Assembly (NCBI RefSeq): GCF_020889705.1
Contig: NZ_JACMYP010000022.1
Coordinates: 1 to 57,458, forward strand
DNA: 57,458 nucleotides
Origin: Bradyrhizobium altum
GTDB taxonomy: Bacteria; Pseudomonadota; Alphaproteobacteria; Rhizobiales; Xanthobacteraceae
Direction of reading: 5' to 3'
Below are positions 19,831 through 29,119 of the stretch, one piece after another. Position 1 is the first letter of the stretch. Each line of letters starts with the position of its first letter. The position numbers were made by a program, and so were the translations under genes. The notes under the pieces were generated by a model. It searched no databases, was not told the origin of the DNA, and saw nothing but the letters and a program-made list of their open reading frames with translations.

Positions 19831-20667
19831 GGTTCTGTCATTGTTCTGATTTGATGACCGTTTTGAGCGACTCGACGGAATTCAACCTCCCTGCTTTGCT
19901 TACTATTCACCCCGCATCTAATCGTGCGTCCCGGCCCTCTGCGTTCTGATCCGGCCGCAGCCCCAAACCTGGCTCTTCAACTCAAGGCTCAATGGTTGCC
20001 GCGGATCGGACGCTCGGGTCTGCGTTGGTCCTCGGCGTGAAGGCTATAGCGCTTTGCGTCGTGCAGACGAGCCGGGTGCCAACACCACGCGACCATTTCG
20101 TGCTGAAGCAGTAACGCGCGCTGCCCGGACAGACAAATAGGCACTTTTGGGTCGGTCATAGGAGAAGCCTATGGGGAATGTCTCGGTGGTGGCGCTGATG
20201 GCGGATGACCGCCGAAGATGGCCGCATCCTGCAGCCGCCTTATGGGTCCTGATCGGCTAACACATTCAACATGGATATGACGGCGGAATGCGAGTCTGCA
20301 TGGAGCATCACCGGCGACAGACGAACTGCGCGAGCTGGAGCGCAGCACGAGGATGCGCGCTTCAGGGAGCTGGCTGTGCGGCGATCCAATCAGAAATGTT
20401 GCCGTGGTCATCTTGGTCTGATGTTGATGCCGGTCGGAGTTGGGTTTACCGGGAAGGGCTGTCGGCTTCGCTAACAGGTCCTGACTTCGCGGCGTCAGAT
20501 AACCATGCCATGGCTGTTTTGCGACGGTGGCCTCTCGGACTCGCCACGAATGCCGACGTCCGTCGGCTGGATGACGAGCGTTGCAGTCGGCGAGGACGTA
20601 GTCTCGAGGCGTCGCTCGCGATTGGTCCGACAGTGAGATGTCCGGCTCTCGTGGTCGCGGGGGGTGA
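19831..20667. other. Intergenic stretch, nothing recognised
   Basis: About 840 bases between traR and the Lrp regulator. Open frames exist on both strands (20288-20767 plus, 20169-20702 minus), but their proteins are rich in Arg, Ser and Pro with no family pattern, as expected of chance frames in GC-rich DNA. Confidence 0.4.
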
Positions 20668-21144
20668 TCAATCCTGGGCTGGAGCTTCGATTGGAATGGC
20701 AAAGCCGGACTTTACGCGGTCCAGGATAACCATCGTCTTGAAGCCCTTAATGTCTGGGTTCTTGTAAAAGAATTGCTGGGTGAACTCCTCATAATCTTCC
20801 ATGGTGCGGGCGGTCATGTACAGGACCAAGTCGGCATCGCCGGTGACGTAAAACCCGTTGACGATTTCATCGTTCGTTTTGATCGCCTTCTTCAACCTGT
20901 CGATGATGTCTGAACGCTCGCGCTCCAAGGTCACCAGCACAAGCATTTGAATTGGCCTTCCCGCTGCCTTCGGCGAAACGATTGAGACGTCTGCCTCGAT
21001 GATACCTTCGGAACGAAGTCTCTTCAGTCGTCGTTGACACGCGGTGGCAGAAAGCCCCGCCATCTCGCCGATCGCATCGGAGGTTAGACGGTTGTTCCTT
21101 TGCACGATCTGGAGGATACGGGCATCTATTCGGTCGTAGGGCAT
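20668..21144 (-). CDS. Lrp/AsnC family transcriptional regulator
   Basis: A 158-residue Lrp-type regulator of normal length. Residues about 5-55 are the helix-turn-helix (DARILQIVQRNNRLT...GLSATACQRRLKRLRSEGII) and the rest is the RAM ligand-binding domain (ITLERE-like strands, FYVTGDADLVLYM, IKGFKTMVIL). Such proteins sense amino acids or related metabolites and usually control a neighbouring transporter or enzyme gene. The nearest divergent coding gene is the GNAT acetyltransferase about 530 bases away, with unrecognised sequence between, so the target is not clear. Confidence 0.88.
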   Translation of the reverse strand: MPYDRIDARILQIVQRNNRLTSDAIGEMAGLSATACQRRLKRLRSEGIIEADVSIVSPKAAGRPIQMLVLVTLERERSDIIDRLKKAIKTNDEIVNGFYVTGDADLVLYMTARTMEDYEEFTQQFFYKNPDIKGFKTMVILDRVKSGFAIPIEAPAQD

Positions 21145-21678
21145 AATCCGCTCCAGCCTAAGGTGGATTTAGTTCTGAAAACTTGCCAAGAAGCAGAAAA
21201 TCATCCCAAGATAGAATAATACGACGAAAATCTGCGCTCGAACAGCAAGCTAACGAGCAGGGATGGTGCGGGCGAGACTGGAACAGCCGTGGGAGCACGG
21301 TTGCCGTTGGCGTAAGGCGGGCAGGGCATCACCAACGTGCGCAGCTTCTACGTCGATCAGGTCATGTCAACTTGGTGAGACAAGAAGCTCACAGATGATC
21401 TTGCGACGGAGCCGGAACACCTCGCGGTTAACAGCAAAAGTGGACGCTGGATGCTCGCCTCGATGCGCCGCCGTTCAAGAATTTTACTTCGGTCTTCGGC
21501 GAACGGTTCCGATGTCGACAATTGCTTCGACTTCGCTGGTCGGGGCCGTTAGCGCCTCTGGCACTTCGCGCTCTCAGCGGATCGGAACATCACCACCGGC
21601 TGACGCGCACTGTTGACTGACGCCACGGCGATTTCGCAGATTGAAAGGCAGACGAAGCGATTTGGAACGCGGGTTTTC
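21145..21678. other. Stretch before the acetyltransferase, no gene called
   Basis: Several short frames on the plus strand change frame repeatedly without a recognisable family. One, around 21382-21530, contains SGRWMLASMRRRS. This may be the remains of a gene once divergent from the Lrp regulator, but I cannot identify it. Confidence 0.3.
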
Positions 21679-22152
21679 ATGATAGCCGACGGCAAATTTT
21701 CCTTTCGGCCCGCACGTCGGGAAGATGCGGAAACGGTTTTCAACATCACCAAGGCGTCGATCGCTGGGCTTGCGGGCGCATCCTACTCGCGGGCTCAAAT
21801 CGAGAATTGGATGGGGGAGCGTACGCCGATATTTTACGAAGGCCTTATTGCCAAGGGACGGATGACCGTGTGTCAGCGCGGAGACGTCGTGGTTGCATTT
21901 GTCGACGTCGAGCCTGGCGAGGTAACCAGATTGTTCATACTGCCCGAGGCAGCAGGCGTCGGACTTGGCCGGCGGTTGCTCGAGATCGGTATAGCGCAAG
22001 CGCGCTTGGGCCATAGCGGGCCAATCAGGCTTGAGGCGACGATCAACGCCGAAGGCTTCTACCGAAAATGCGGCTTTCGCAGCGTGGGCCGAGGCTCGTT
22101 CTCTCACGGTCTCGGCGGCATGCCTATTGAGGTCATATACATGGAGCTGTGA
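21679..22152 (+). CDS. GNAT family N-acetyltransferase
   Basis: A 157-residue GNAT protein from the ATG at 21679. The frame is open further upstream to a TTG at 21613, which would add 22 residues. The acetyl-CoA-binding motif A is clear: VTRLFILPEAAGVGLGRRLL, followed by a helix and the C-terminal GFYRKCGFRSVGRGS, the usual Tyr-x-Lys-x-Gly-Phe type strand. The N-terminus FRPARREDAETVFNI is a typical GNAT start. The substrate cannot be told from sequence. No ribosome site is obvious at either start. Confidence 0.8.
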   Translation: MIADGKFSFRPARREDAETVFNITKASIAGLAGASYSRAQIENWMGERTPIFYEGLIAKGRMTVCQRGDVVVAFVDVEPGEVTRLFILPEAAGVGLGRRLLEIGIAQARLGHSGPIRLEATINAEGFYRKCGFRSVGRGSFSHGLGGMPIEVIYMEL

Positions 22153-22396
22153 ATTTCGACGCACCACGCGGCCGGATTGCCACGACACGGGGCACCTGAT
22201 CAGATACGAGGCCCGGTCAGCCGACGCCGGTTATGCTGACGGGCGGCCAGGACGTTCGATACCTATGGATGCGCGCTCCCGGGACGAGGTCAGGGCGATG
22301 CAGCGCGCGCTCATGCTGCTGGGCCCGCAACTGCAGATTGCCTCAATTTGAAATTTGCACCCGAAAGCCCGACGGAATGGGTAGACCATCGCGTGG

Positions 22397-22738
22397 TCAT
22401 GGTCCTGCGTCATGGGGCTCCATCGGTATTGCTGCCCGCCGGTTACCCTCCGTAACCGCTTGTTCCGGAGTTGCGCAAAATCGGCCATGGCATACCCTCT
22501 TACCCTTGTAGTTGGCCAGCGTTTGAACCAATTGCGATGCCGCACGCTCCTTCCAGTCCTCTTCGATCACATCCAGAGTGCCAAGCGACCCCAGCGACAG
22601 CTCCACCAATTCGATAGCGCGCTCCTTGTTGTCGATTTCATAATAATACTGAGCGACCGCCTCATACGAGCCTATTTTCACGCCGCTACCGCCGCGGGGG
22701 TTGAGCTTGAGGATATTGTGCCGCGCACGTCGGGCCAT
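22397..22738 (-). CDS. Small hypothetical protein, helical
   Basis: A 113-residue frame whose first 75 or so residues look like real protein: a basic start, then KIGSYEAVAQYYYEIDNKER and AIELVELSLGSLG, a helical pair somewhat like a tetratricopeptide unit. The last 35 residues are Arg/Pro-rich and may be read-through beyond the original gene end. It lies just downstream of, and in the same direction as, the StyA-like monooxygenase but 90 bases away. The family is unknown to me. Confidence 0.4.
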   Translation of the reverse strand: MARRARHNILKLNPRGGSGVKIGSYEAVAQYYYEIDNKERAIELVELSLGSLGTLDVIEEDWKERAASQLVQTLANYKGKRVCHGRFCATPEQAVTEGNRRAAIPMEPHDAGP

Positions 22739-22827
22739 TGCGACGGAGTGTGCTCATGATGCGTGATGATGGACCATGTCCATCTCCTGGCAGCGACCGA
22801 CATCGCCCAGGTAGTGGACTCCGTCGC

Positions 22828-24195
22828 TTATGATGAGACGAGCGCGGGCTCGACCGCTTGCGCGTGCGCAAGTTGCTCCGGCGGTTTGAACGTTGCCAAG
22901 ACCTTGTCCGCTGGCTCACCCGCCAGATCCGAAATGAACTTGACTATTTGCTGTCGGCTCTGGATACCGAGCAACGGCTGTGGCTCCGAGAGAAAATCGA
23001 AGAACGCGCTTCCGATCTTTGCGTTGACAGCAGCGGCTGGAAATAGCAGTTCCGCATGCGCTGCGTATTTCTTATCGCCGAGAAACAGCCGAGTAACTTC
23101 CGTCGCGGCCTTGGCGCGGTGGTCCCAATGCTTGTCGAATTGATCCTGCAGCCATTCGTAGGTGATCCTGTCCTTGTGCTCCTTCAGCGCGCGGATCAGT
23201 AGCACGGATTGGACAACTGCATTTTGCGCGCCCTGACCGCCGAGCGGATCAAAGGAGACTGCCGCATCTCCGATTGCTGCAACAGCGTGTCCGTTTTTGG
23301 TGCGGGCGACGGCGCGTCGAGCAGTCGGTGAGACCGCGCCGAGAAGCCAGGAGTGTGGATCCTCGTGCAAGGGTTTCAGCTGATCGATCAGCTCCGCATC
23401 TTCCGGGAAATAGGTTGCGAACAGCTTCACCACGGCGTCGCGCGCGCTCTGAGGATCTTTTACGGTGTTGAAGATGTCGATCCAGGGGCTGCCGGGCTTG
23501 GCGAAGCCAATGAACGCCCGGGTGGCGCCGAGATCCTTGTGCAGATAAGGACCGAAGAACGTCTCCCCGAAATCGGCATGGATGTTGAACCAGTTGTGCC
23601 TGGCGCCGTCCGAGCTGCGATAGGCGAACTGATGATCGGCACGATCCAGATCCTTGAATGTTGCGAGCAACAGGTGCCGCTGCGGTTCGGCGTAGACAGT
23701 GCGATCGGGGTCAACCGGGAACAGGGTCGACAATCCGCCCTTGCCCGTCGCAACGAGGGTAAGATCGGCGTCTGCTGCAATTGCGTCCAGATCTTCCGTC
23801 GTGACCGTACGCACGACGAACTTTCCGCCTCGCGCCAGGAAGCGACCGAGGCGGTCGTCGGCACGCAGCCGCGTATCCACCGCCTGCGCCCGATAGTTGA
23901 AGGGACGGTCGAACTCGATAACGGGTGTTCGGGTTTCGCCGGTGCCGGAGAATATCCGGACGCTCATCCCTGTGCTGGTTCCGGCGTCATAGAGGTCCTC
24001 GATGACCTCGGCATCGTATTCGAGGGATTTGCCGAAATAGACAGCCGTTCCCGTAGGAGGCACATCGTTGCGTAGCGACGCGCGGTCCCGGTCGCTGTAA
24101 ATGGTGACGTCAAATCCTGCGTTGACGAGGCCAAGTCCGGCCGTCGTTCCGGCTAGACCCGCTCCGATAATTGCGACTGTCCGCTTGTTGGACAC
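22828..24195 (-). CDS. StyA-like FAD-dependent monooxygenase
   Basis: A 455-residue flavoprotein of the styrene/indole monooxygenase (StyA) family. The N-terminus is a dinucleotide-binding fold, TVAIIGAGLAGTTAGLGLV, at about residues 5-23. A second flavin motif, AVAAIGDAAVSFDPLGGQG, lies around residues 290-310. StyA enzymes are two-component: FADH2 comes from a separate reductase (StyB), and the flavin hydroperoxide oxygenates alkenes, indoles or sulfides. I choose the GTG at 24195, preceded by AGGAGAGCCAA, because the fold begins there; the frame is open 19 codons further. It is followed on the same strand by nothing related, and its upstream neighbour is an SfnC/DszC-like monooxygenase. 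No StyB is visible. Confidence 0.85.
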   Translation of the reverse strand: MSNKRTVAIIGAGLAGTTAGLGLVNAGFDVTIYSDRDRASLRNDVPPTGTAVYFGKSLEYDAEVIEDLYDAGTSTGMSVRIFSGTGETRTPVIEFDRPFNYRAQAVDTRLRADDRLGRFLARGGKFVVRTVTTEDLDAIAADADLTLVATGKGGLSTLFPVDPDRTVYAEPQRHLLLATFKDLDRADHQFAYRSSDGARHNWFNIHADFGETFFGPYLHKDLGATRAFIGFAKPGSPWIDIFNTVKDPQSARDAVVKLFATYFPEDAELIDQLKPLHEDPHSWLLGAVSPTARRAVARTKNGHAVAAIGDAAVSFDPLGGQGAQNAVVQSVLLIRALKEHKDRITYEWLQDQFDKHWDHRAKAATEVTRLFLGDKKYAAHAELLFPAAAVNAKIGSAFFDFLSEPQPLLGIQSRQQIVKFISDLAGEPADKVLATFKPPEQLAHAQAVEPALVSS

Positions 24196-24279
24196 TTGGC
24201 TCTCCTGATGGAATAATGGATTGGTGGCGATGGGGGGCGTGCCTCTCGGCACGGCGTAAAGCGGTCAAACGAGCGCCTG

Positions 24280-25503
24280 CTAACTGGCGTGTTGTCGTGT
24301 GGAACGAACGCCGGCACTCCAGGCATATGGAAGCGCCGCGCCATTCAGCTCGTACGCACCGATTGCGCGGAGTTTGAAGATCGCGGGGTTGTGGGAAGCG
24401 ATGGTACGTGCGTTTCGCCAGTGCCGATCGATGGCGAGCTTCTCCGAGCTGAGGGAGGCACCGCCCACCTCGAAAAGCGTGGTCACGGCGTCGAGCACGA
24501 GCTTGATGACCGTCACCTGCGCCTGCGCCGCCGCAAGTTCGGAGGCATCGAGCTGCTGCGGGTCCTGGTGGCGACCATCAAGCGTCTGCGCGAGCTCGTC
24601 GACCGCGGCGAGAACCGTTGCTCGCGCGCCAAACGCGGCGCTGAGGAGCTGGCCGATGACCTGCTGCACCAGGGGATCGTTGCGTGGCAGGTCGGCGACG
24701 GCATGGGTGAACGTGCGCGTTCGTGCTTTGATCCAGTCGCTCGTATCCGCCGCGGCGCGTTTCGCGATCCCTGCGAGCGTGGCGAGCAGGATCAGCTGAA
24801 CATGGGCCGTTCCAAATACCCGGCCTTCCGTGCCGTAGCCGGGACCGATGATCCGATCCGGGGTGACCGTGACATTCTTGAACTCCGCCGTGCCGCTTGC
24901 AGTGAGCCGCTGGCCGAAGCCGTCCCAGTCGTCCTCAACGTTGACGCCTGGCTGGCTGGTGTCAACCAGAACAGTAACCCGCTTGCCGTCTTGGTCGGCC
25001 GCGACGAGAAGGTGGTCGGCGTAGAGTGTGCCGGTCGTGTAATACTTCAGCCCGTTGAGCCGCAGCGCGGCTTCTTCCGATGTGACGGCGGTCCGGTAGC
25101 GATCGACCGCACCAACGCCTGGCTCGGTGACGGCGACCCCGACAAGCGCGCCGTTCGCGATAGCTCCGAGCCATCGTGCCTTAACTGCCTCATCCTTGTT
25201 CAGCCGCAAGTCTTCGACCAGGTTGAAGTGTGCGCGTAACGCCTGCGGCAGGTTGGAATCCGCGGCCGCGAGCTCGATCAGCAGCTCGAACGTCTGGCGG
25301 AGCGTCGCGCCGAGCCCTCCGAACTCGATCGGCACACGCAAAGCTCCGAAGCCGGCTTCCTTCAACAGCCTGATTTCCTCGATCGGTAGCGTGCGGTTTC
25401 GCTCGCGCGCGACCGCACCTGCCGCGATCGTCTCGAAAATTGGAGCGAAACGCTTGTGAAGGGCGTCGTCGCTGATGCTCGGTCTGCCAGGATGAATGGT
25501 CAT
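24280..25503 (-). CDS. SfnC/DszC-like acyl-CoA dehydrogenase-fold monooxygenase
   Basis: A 407-residue protein with the acyl-CoA dehydrogenase fold: helical N-terminus, FGALRVPIEFGGLGA at about 58-72, the middle beta domain with VAVTEPG and LNGLKYYTTGTLYADHLLV, and a helical C-terminus. The TTGT and fold resemble reduced-flavin-dependent monooxygenases DszC and SfnC rather than true dehydrogenases, which fits the sulfur-related neighbours. DszC-type enzymes take FMNH2 from a reductase and oxidise sulfides or sulfoxides. The ATG at 25503 (MTIHPGRPS) is chosen; the frame runs open far upstream, which is meaningless in this GC-rich DNA. It reads the same way as the StyA-like gene, 84 bases apart. 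Confidence 0.82.
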   Translation of the reverse strand: MTIHPGRPSISDDALHKRFAPIFETIAAGAVARERNRTLPIEEIRLLKEAGFGALRVPIEFGGLGATLRQTFELLIELAAADSNLPQALRAHFNLVEDLRLNKDEAVKARWLGAIANGALVGVAVTEPGVGAVDRYRTAVTSEEAALRLNGLKYYTTGTLYADHLLVAADQDGKRVTVLVDTSQPGVNVEDDWDGFGQRLTASGTAEFKNVTVTPDRIIGPGYGTEGRVFGTAHVQLILLATLAGIAKRAAADTSDWIKARTRTFTHAVADLPRNDPLVQQVIGQLLSAAFGARATVLAAVDELAQTLDGRHQDPQQLDASELAAAQAQVTVIKLVLDAVTTLFEVGGASLSSEKLAIDRHWRNARTIASHNPAIFKLRAIGAYELNGAALPYAWSAGVRSTRQHAS

Positions 25504-26028
25504 CGTGCTGCGTTTGCTGGTTACATGAGTTCTTGGATGGATGGAATTGTTGTCTCGAAGAATACCCCGCTCGCGTGCGAGGGCCAGACTGAATTTCTGT
25601 TCGGATGCAACACAATCGTTTGGGGCTTCGCGTCGCGCGAAGGAAAATCTGCTGTGTGAGCTTGCCGATCGATGTCGCCTGAAGTGACGCAACGGTCGGC
25701 GACAAAGACTGCGATGCTCGCGGTTATATCGATCGCGAATGAAGTCTTCTCCGTGACCCCCCGATCGACGCGTCGGATCGTGTCGAAACGCGATCGATCG
25801 AAGCACGTTGTTGTCGCAGCTTACATCGAGTGTGCCGCATGATCTGAACCTGCGACGCAAAGCTGAAAGGAGCCAAGAGCGAATTCTTCATCCTGCAACG
25901 GGATACCACGAAAGATGCGTGTCGAAAAAGATCGATAAACGCGATGGACGATGGATCGCGTGTTGTGGCGAGATGTCGCGCGAAAGAGCCAACGGTGTCG
26001 CGCTGAGCGACGCCACGGAGATGTGTGA
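25504..26028. promoter_or_regulatory. Divergent promoter region of the organosulfur-type cluster
   Basis: About 525 bases between two divergent monooxygenase genes, with no credible gene. It is unusually rich in the tetranucleotide pairs of CGATCGAT type: copies near 25668, 25727, 25764, 25792 and 25931. They may be operator half-sites or chance. I found no clear sigma-70 or sigma-54 promoter. Confidence 0.35.
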
Positions 26029-27450
26029 ATGGCGCGACAGATTCGGTTCAATGCATTCGACATGAATTGTGTCGGTCATCAGTCTCCCGGTGTCTGGGCG
26101 CATCCGCGAGACCGCTCCTACAAGTACAAGGATCTTGATTATTGGCAGGATCTCGGGCGAACGCTGGAGCGGGGGATATTTGACGGCATCTTCATCGCCG
26201 ACGTGATCGGCTACTATGACGTCTACAAGAACTCTCTGTTCCATGCGCTCGAGCAGGCGGCGCAGATCCCCGTCAACGATCCCTTGCAACTGGTCGCGCC
26301 GATTGCCCTTGCAACCGAGCATCTCGGCATCGGCATCACGGCATCGACGTCATTTGAGCATCCCTACACGTTCGCGCGCAGGCTCTCGACCGCGGATCAT
26401 CACAGCAAGGGCCGCGTCGGATGGAACATCGTGACCTCGTATCTGGAGAGTGGAGCCAAGAACATCGGCCAGGGCGGGCTACGCCGTCACGACAACCGGT
26501 ACGAGGTGGCGGCCGAATATGCCGAGGTGCTCTACAAGTTGCTGGAGGGGAGCTGGGAGGAGGGGGCCGTTCTGCGCGATGCCGGGAAGCGGATATTCAC
26601 CGACCCTTCGAAAGTTCATGAGATCGCCCACAAGGGCCGATACTTTGACGTGCCGGGCTATCATCTCTGTGAGCCGTCGCCGCAGCGGACGCCGGTGCTG
26701 TATCAGGCCGGAGCCTCCGGTGCCGGCAAGGCGTTTGCTGCCGGGCACGCCGAATGCGTGTTTGTCGCTGCTCCGATCAAGCCGGTCCTGAAGTCCTATG
26801 TGGCCGAGGTGCGGCGGCTCGCGGCTGAGGCCGGTCGCGATCCGCGCAAGGTGCTGACCTACAATCTGGTCACGGTGATTGTCGATGAAACCGACGCGAA
26901 GGCGGAGGCAAAGTTCAGGGAGTATCAGCAATACGCCTCCTATGACGGCGCGCTCGTGTTCATGTCCGGATGGAGCGGCATCGATTTCGGACAGTATGCA
27001 CCGACCGATCTGGTCAGGAAGGTCGAGACGAATGCGATCGTTTCCGTGGTCGATCATCTCGCCAGCGGCAGCAAGTCCTGGACCATCGAGGAGCTTGCGC
27101 GCTGGGGCGGCATCGGCGGGCTCGGCCCGGTGTTCGTCGGTTCGGCGTCGACGGTAGCCGATATCCTGCAACAATGGGTGGAGGAGACCGACGTCGACGG
27201 ATTCAATCTCGCCTATGCAGTGACGCCGGAGACCTTCGAGGACGTTGTCGATCTGCTGGTTCCGGAGCTGCAGAAGCGTGGCGTCTATCCGACCGGCTAT
27301 CGTCCCGGCACCCTGCGGGAGAAGCTGTTCGGAGACGGCCCGTATCTGCCGTCGAGCCATCCGGCAGCAAGCTATCGCGACATCCAGGCGGTCAAGCGCC
27401 GCGAGCGCGAGACGGCCAGTCTGGCCCCGCGTCAGCCCGTCGAGGCGTGA
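26029..27450 (+). CDS. NtaA/SnaA/DszA-family FMN-dependent monooxygenase
   Basis: A 473-residue luciferase-like monooxygenase of the NtaA/SnaA/DszA group. The start IRFNAFDMNCVGHQSPGVW and the segments LVAPIALATEHLGIGITAS, FARRLSTADHHSKGRVGWN and GRYFDVPGYHL are hallmarks of this group, which is longer (about 440-480 residues) than SsuD. The enzymes use FMNH2 from a partner reductase to cleave C-N or C-S bonds (nitrilotriacetate, dibenzothiophene sulfone, related compounds). GGAG lies just upstream of the ATG. It leads a rightward run with a Liv-type transporter starting 7 bases later, so the transporter probably imports its substrate or that of sfnG. Confidence 0.88.
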   Translation: MARQIRFNAFDMNCVGHQSPGVWAHPRDRSYKYKDLDYWQDLGRTLERGIFDGIFIADVIGYYDVYKNSLFHALEQAAQIPVNDPLQLVAPIALATEHLGIGITASTSFEHPYTFARRLSTADHHSKGRVGWNIVTSYLESGAKNIGQGGLRRHDNRYEVAAEYAEVLYKLLEGSWEEGAVLRDAGKRIFTDPSKVHEIAHKGRYFDVPGYHLCEPSPQRTPVLYQAGASGAGKAFAAGHAECVFVAAPIKPVLKSYVAEVRRLAAEAGRDPRKVLTYNLVTVIVDETDAKAEAKFREYQQYASYDGALVFMSGWSGIDFGQYAPTDLVRKVETNAIVSVVDHLASGSKSWTIEELARWGGIGGLGPVFVGSASTVADILQQWVEETDVDGFNLAYAVTPETFEDVVDLLVPELQKRGVYPTGYRPGTLREKLFGDGPYLPSSHPAASYRDIQAVKRRERETASLAPRQPVEA

Positions 27451-27456
27451 TGTGCG

Positions 27457-28227
27457 ATGGCCGAACCGGTTCTGCAACTGCGTGACGTCTCGCTTTCGTT
27501 CAAGGGGATCAAGGCGCTGAATGCGCTCAGCTTCAACGTGGAGCGAGGCGAGATCTGCGCGCTGATCGGGCCAAACGGGGCCGGCAAGAGCTCGCTGCTC
27601 AACATCATCAACGGGGTCTATCGGGCCGACAGTGGCAGCATCACTTTCAATGGCGAGCAATTTGTCCGGATTCGCCCGGCGCGAGCCGCGCATTTGGGCG
27701 TTGGCCGGACCTTCCAGCACAATGCGCTGTTCCGGCATCTCAGCGTCCTCGACAACGTGCTGGCCGGACTGATCCGGCATTGCCGCGCGACCATTGTCGA
27801 GCACGCCTTCGGCATCGGCCGCGACCGGCGCGAAGCGCGCGAGTTCAACCGGCGGGTCGATGAGATCGTCGCCTTTCTGGACTTGACCAAGCACCGTGAC
27901 AAGGTGGTCGCGACACTTCCTTACGGCGTTCAGAAGCGGGTCGATCTCGCGCGGGCCCTGGTCGGCGGACCGAGCCTGCTGCTGCTCGACGAGCCGATGG
28001 CCGGGATGAACCAGGACGAAAAGCAGGAGATGAGCGGCTTCATCCTGGAGACCAACACGCGCCTTCGCACCAGCATCGTGCTGATCGAGCATGACATGAG
28101 CGTCGTGATGGGGCTCTCGCATCACGTGGTCGTGCTCGATTACGGCCGCAAGGTCGGGGATGGCTCTCCGGAGCAGGTGCGCAGGAACCCGGACGTGATC
28201 GCCGCCTATCTGGGCACAGCACATTGA
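27457..28227 (+). CDS. Branched-chain-amino-acid-type ABC transporter ATPase (LivG-like)
   Basis: A 256-residue ABC ATPase of the LivG family. Walker A is GPNGAGKSS at about 38-46. The LivG-type insert GVGRTFQHNALFRHLSVLDN follows. The signature region is LPYGVQKRVDLARAL (LPYG replaces the usual LSGG, common in LivG) and Walker B is LLLLDEPMAGM. It is one of the two ATPases of a Liv-type importer whose other parts follow in order: permease, permease, binding protein, second ATPase. The context of flavin monooxygenases suggests a sulfur compound or amide rather than leucine as substrate; that is inference. Confidence 0.9.
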   Translation: MAEPVLQLRDVSLSFKGIKALNALSFNVERGEICALIGPNGAGKSSLLNIINGVYRADSGSITFNGEQFVRIRPARAAHLGVGRTFQHNALFRHLSVLDNVLAGLIRHCRATIVEHAFGIGRDRREAREFNRRVDEIVAFLDLTKHRDKVVATLPYGVQKRVDLARALVGGPSLLLLDEPMAGMNQDEKQEMSGFILETNTRLRTSIVLIEHDMSVVMGLSHHVVVLDYGRKVGDGSPEQVRRNPDVIAAYLGTAH

Positions 28228-28234
28228 GGTCCAG

Positions 28235-29116
28235 ATGAGCTTCTTCGTCGAAACGCTGGTCGGCGGCCTGCTTGCGGGCGTCATGTACTCGCTGGTTGCG
28301 ATTGGATTTGTGCTGGTCTTCAAGGCATCCGGCGTTTTTAATTTCGCGCAAGGGTCGATGGTGCTGTGTGCGGCGCTCACCTTCGTAACCCTGCGTGACA
28401 AGGGCCTCGATTTCTGGCTGGCCGCGCTGATCACGCTGTCGGTCATGGTGGTGCTCGGGATCGCGGTGGAACGCGTCGTGTTGCGGCCGCTGGTCAACCG
28501 GCCACAGATCACGCTGTTCATGGCGACGCTGGGCGTGTCCTTCATGATCGAGGGCGTCGCGCAGATCGCGATGGGCGCGAGCGTGCATGAACTCGACCTC
28601 GGCATCGTCGATACCCCGATCGAGATCGGCGGAGTCCAGGTCAGCCAGTTCGACCTCGCGGCGGCGGGCACAGCCGGCATTCTCGTGATCGCGCTCTCGA
28701 TCTTCTTCAACAAGACGCGCATCGGGATCGCGCTGCGCGCGATCGCCGACGATCCGCAGGCCGCACTCTCGATCGGGATCCGGCTCCAGACCTTGTGGCA
28801 GATCGTGTGGGGCGTCGCGGGCTTCGTCTCGCTGGTTGCTGGTCTGCTGTGGGGTGCGCGCCAGGGCGTGCAGTTCGCGCTCACCCTCGTCGTGCTCAAG
28901 GCACTGCCGGTGCTCATCATCGGCGGATTTACGTCGATGGCAGGCGCGATCGTCGGCGGGCTGATCGTCGGCGCCGGCGACAGCCTCGCTGAAATCTATC
29001 TCGGAAGCCTGCTGGGAGGCAGCGTGTCGACCTGGTTCGCCTATGTGCTGGCGGTCGCTTTTCTTCTGGTCCGCCCGGCTGGCCTGTTCGGCGAAGCGCC
29101 GATCGAAAGGATTTGA
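28235..29116 (+). CDS. Liv-type ABC transporter permease (LivH-like)
   Basis: A 293-residue inner-membrane permease with about eight hydrophobic segments. The LivH pattern is clear: GLLAGVMYSLVAIGFVLVFK at the start, VFNFAQGSMVL, the first-third helix set, IGIALRAIADDPQAA (the EAA-like ATPase contact loop) and KALPVLIIGGFTSMAGAIVG near the end. It starts 7 bases after the LivG-like gene with AGGTCC upstream and ends 3 bases before the LivM-like gene. Confidence 0.9.
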   Translation: MSFFVETLVGGLLAGVMYSLVAIGFVLVFKASGVFNFAQGSMVLCAALTFVTLRDKGLDFWLAALITLSVMVVLGIAVERVVLRPLVNRPQITLFMATLGVSFMIEGVAQIAMGASVHELDLGIVDTPIEIGGVQVSQFDLAAAGTAGILVIALSIFFNKTRIGIALRAIADDPQAALSIGIRLQTLWQIVWGVAGFVSLVAGLLWGARQGVQFALTLVVLKALPVLIIGGFTSMAGAIVGGLIVGAGDSLAEIYLGSLLGGSVSTWFAYVLAVAFLLVRPAGLFGEAPIERI

Positions 29117-29119
29117 CGC

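Noticed and set aside
20169..20767. Overlapping frames on both strands before the Lrp gene
   Set aside because: No start context, no family pattern, and the plus frame runs into the Lrp coding region antisense.
26479..28920. An 813-codon open frame on the minus strand opposite the NtaA-like and Liv-type genes
   Set aside because: The plus-strand genes here have clear family motifs. The minus frame is Arg/His/Pro-rich with no family pattern, a common antisense effect in GC-rich genes.
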